The notes under the pieces are model-generated. The model ran no database searches, was not told the origin of the DNA, and worked only from the letters and a program-made list of their open reading frames with translations. A DNA stretch of 30,199 bases, from NCBI GenBank assembly GCA_027074805.1, contig JALTCK010000063.1, positions 1-30,199 of the forward strand. The letters run 5' to 3'. A program made the position numbers and the translations under genes. Source of the stretch: Thermococcus sp. GTDB taxonomy: Archaea; Methanobacteriota_B; Thermococci; Thermococcales; Thermococcaceae. The stretch's first letter is position 1; each line of letters starts with the position of its first letter. This document shows, piece by piece, positions 29,982 through 30,199 of the stretch.

Positions 29982-30198
29982 GCCTCCTCCCTCCTCTGAG
30001 GTGGAATCCAATTAGGAAAGCTATGGTTACAATCGCGATTGCAAGAGGCGCTCGATCCATAGAAATTAGCGCAAGGGCAGGGAATTCAAAGACCACAAAG
30101 AGGGCAAGGTAATAAAGCCGCCCCTCCGAATAGAGCATGGCACTTATCGCATGGAAGGTTGTGAAGACCAGAGCCCCCAGAAATGCATAGAGTTCCTC
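29968..30198 (-). CDS. C-terminal end of a polytopic membrane protein (5' end outside window)
   Basis: An open minus-strand frame runs from the window edge to a TGA at 29970-29968, giving the last 76 residues. Three hydrophobic helices are visible (YAFLGALVFTTFHAISAML; YYLALFVVFEFPALALISM; LAIAIVTIAFLIGF) ending in a basic tail. It overlaps the start of the prenyl synthase gene by 14 bases, so the two are co-translated and may share a lipid-related role. The family is not recognised. Confidence 0.75.
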   Translation of the reverse strand, partial: EELYAFLGALVFTTFHAISAMLYSEGRLYYLALFVVFEFPALALISMDRAPLAIAIVTIAFLIGFHLRGGRRHGIT

Positions 30199-30199
30199 C

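Noticed and set aside
1..30199. CRISPR arrays, tRNA/rRNA genes, insertion sequences
   Set aside because: Reading through the intergenic regions I saw no regularly spaced repeats, tRNA-like cloverleaf elements or transposase motifs.

Overview
The window looks like a chromosomal segment of a hyperthermophilic euryarchaeon of the order Thermococcales, most likely a Thermococcus. The basis is TFS, PCNA and GINS51 side by side, an archaeal glyA, a Prx6-type peroxiredoxin with the archaeal Cys pattern, TATA boxes about 25 nt upstream of very short leaders, GGTGA-type ribosome binding sites, and dense ATGA-coupled genes. No tRNA, rRNA, CRISPR array or insertion sequence was recognised.

Layout. 2-1727 (+): the end of TldD and all of TldE, a two-subunit metallopeptidase. 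1814-8041: membrane transport, with a type IIIA (proton-pump-like) P-type ATPase, two MFS carriers, and a coupled pair of a small-multidrug-export-family protein and a PAP2 lipid phosphatase. 8112-10584 (-): a compact run of sirtuin, DUF3783 protein, HAD phosphatase and ASCH protein. 10732-13324 (+): an aromatic-amino-acid-type permease with an unusual basic N-terminal tail, then glyA. 13412-14779 (+): three tandem paralogous membrane-anchored Ig-like proteins, of which the second and third are each broken by a single-base frameshift near the 3' end. 14843-18620 (+): information processing (TFS, a 58-residue unknown, PCNA, GINS51), followed by a lone Mo/W-bis-MGD oxidoreductase. 18620-21381: peroxiredoxin with a promoter carrying two phased inverted repeats, a large secreted protein of unknown function, and a 430-bp gene-poor stretch with a decayed membrane-protein remnant and a possible small transcript. 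21382-28945 (-): a nine-gene operon for a complete Mrp/Mnh-type cation/proton antiporter with no hydrogenase subunits inside the window. 29061-30198 (-): a short-chain prenyl diphosphate synthase, overlapped by the end of a membrane-protein gene.

How the parts fit. The Mrp operon and the P-type ATPase both concern ion gradients. Mrp subunits are homologous to the membrane arm of complex I and of Mbh hydrogenases. The TFS-PCNA-GINS51 block supplies an RNA-cleavage factor, the sliding clamp and a replicative-helicase cofactor. The least explained items are the frameshifted Ig-like triplet, the peroxiredoxin control region, the 625-residue Mrp subunit with a substituted key lysine, the sirtuin/DUF3783 pairing, and the secreted protein next to the gene-poor stretch.
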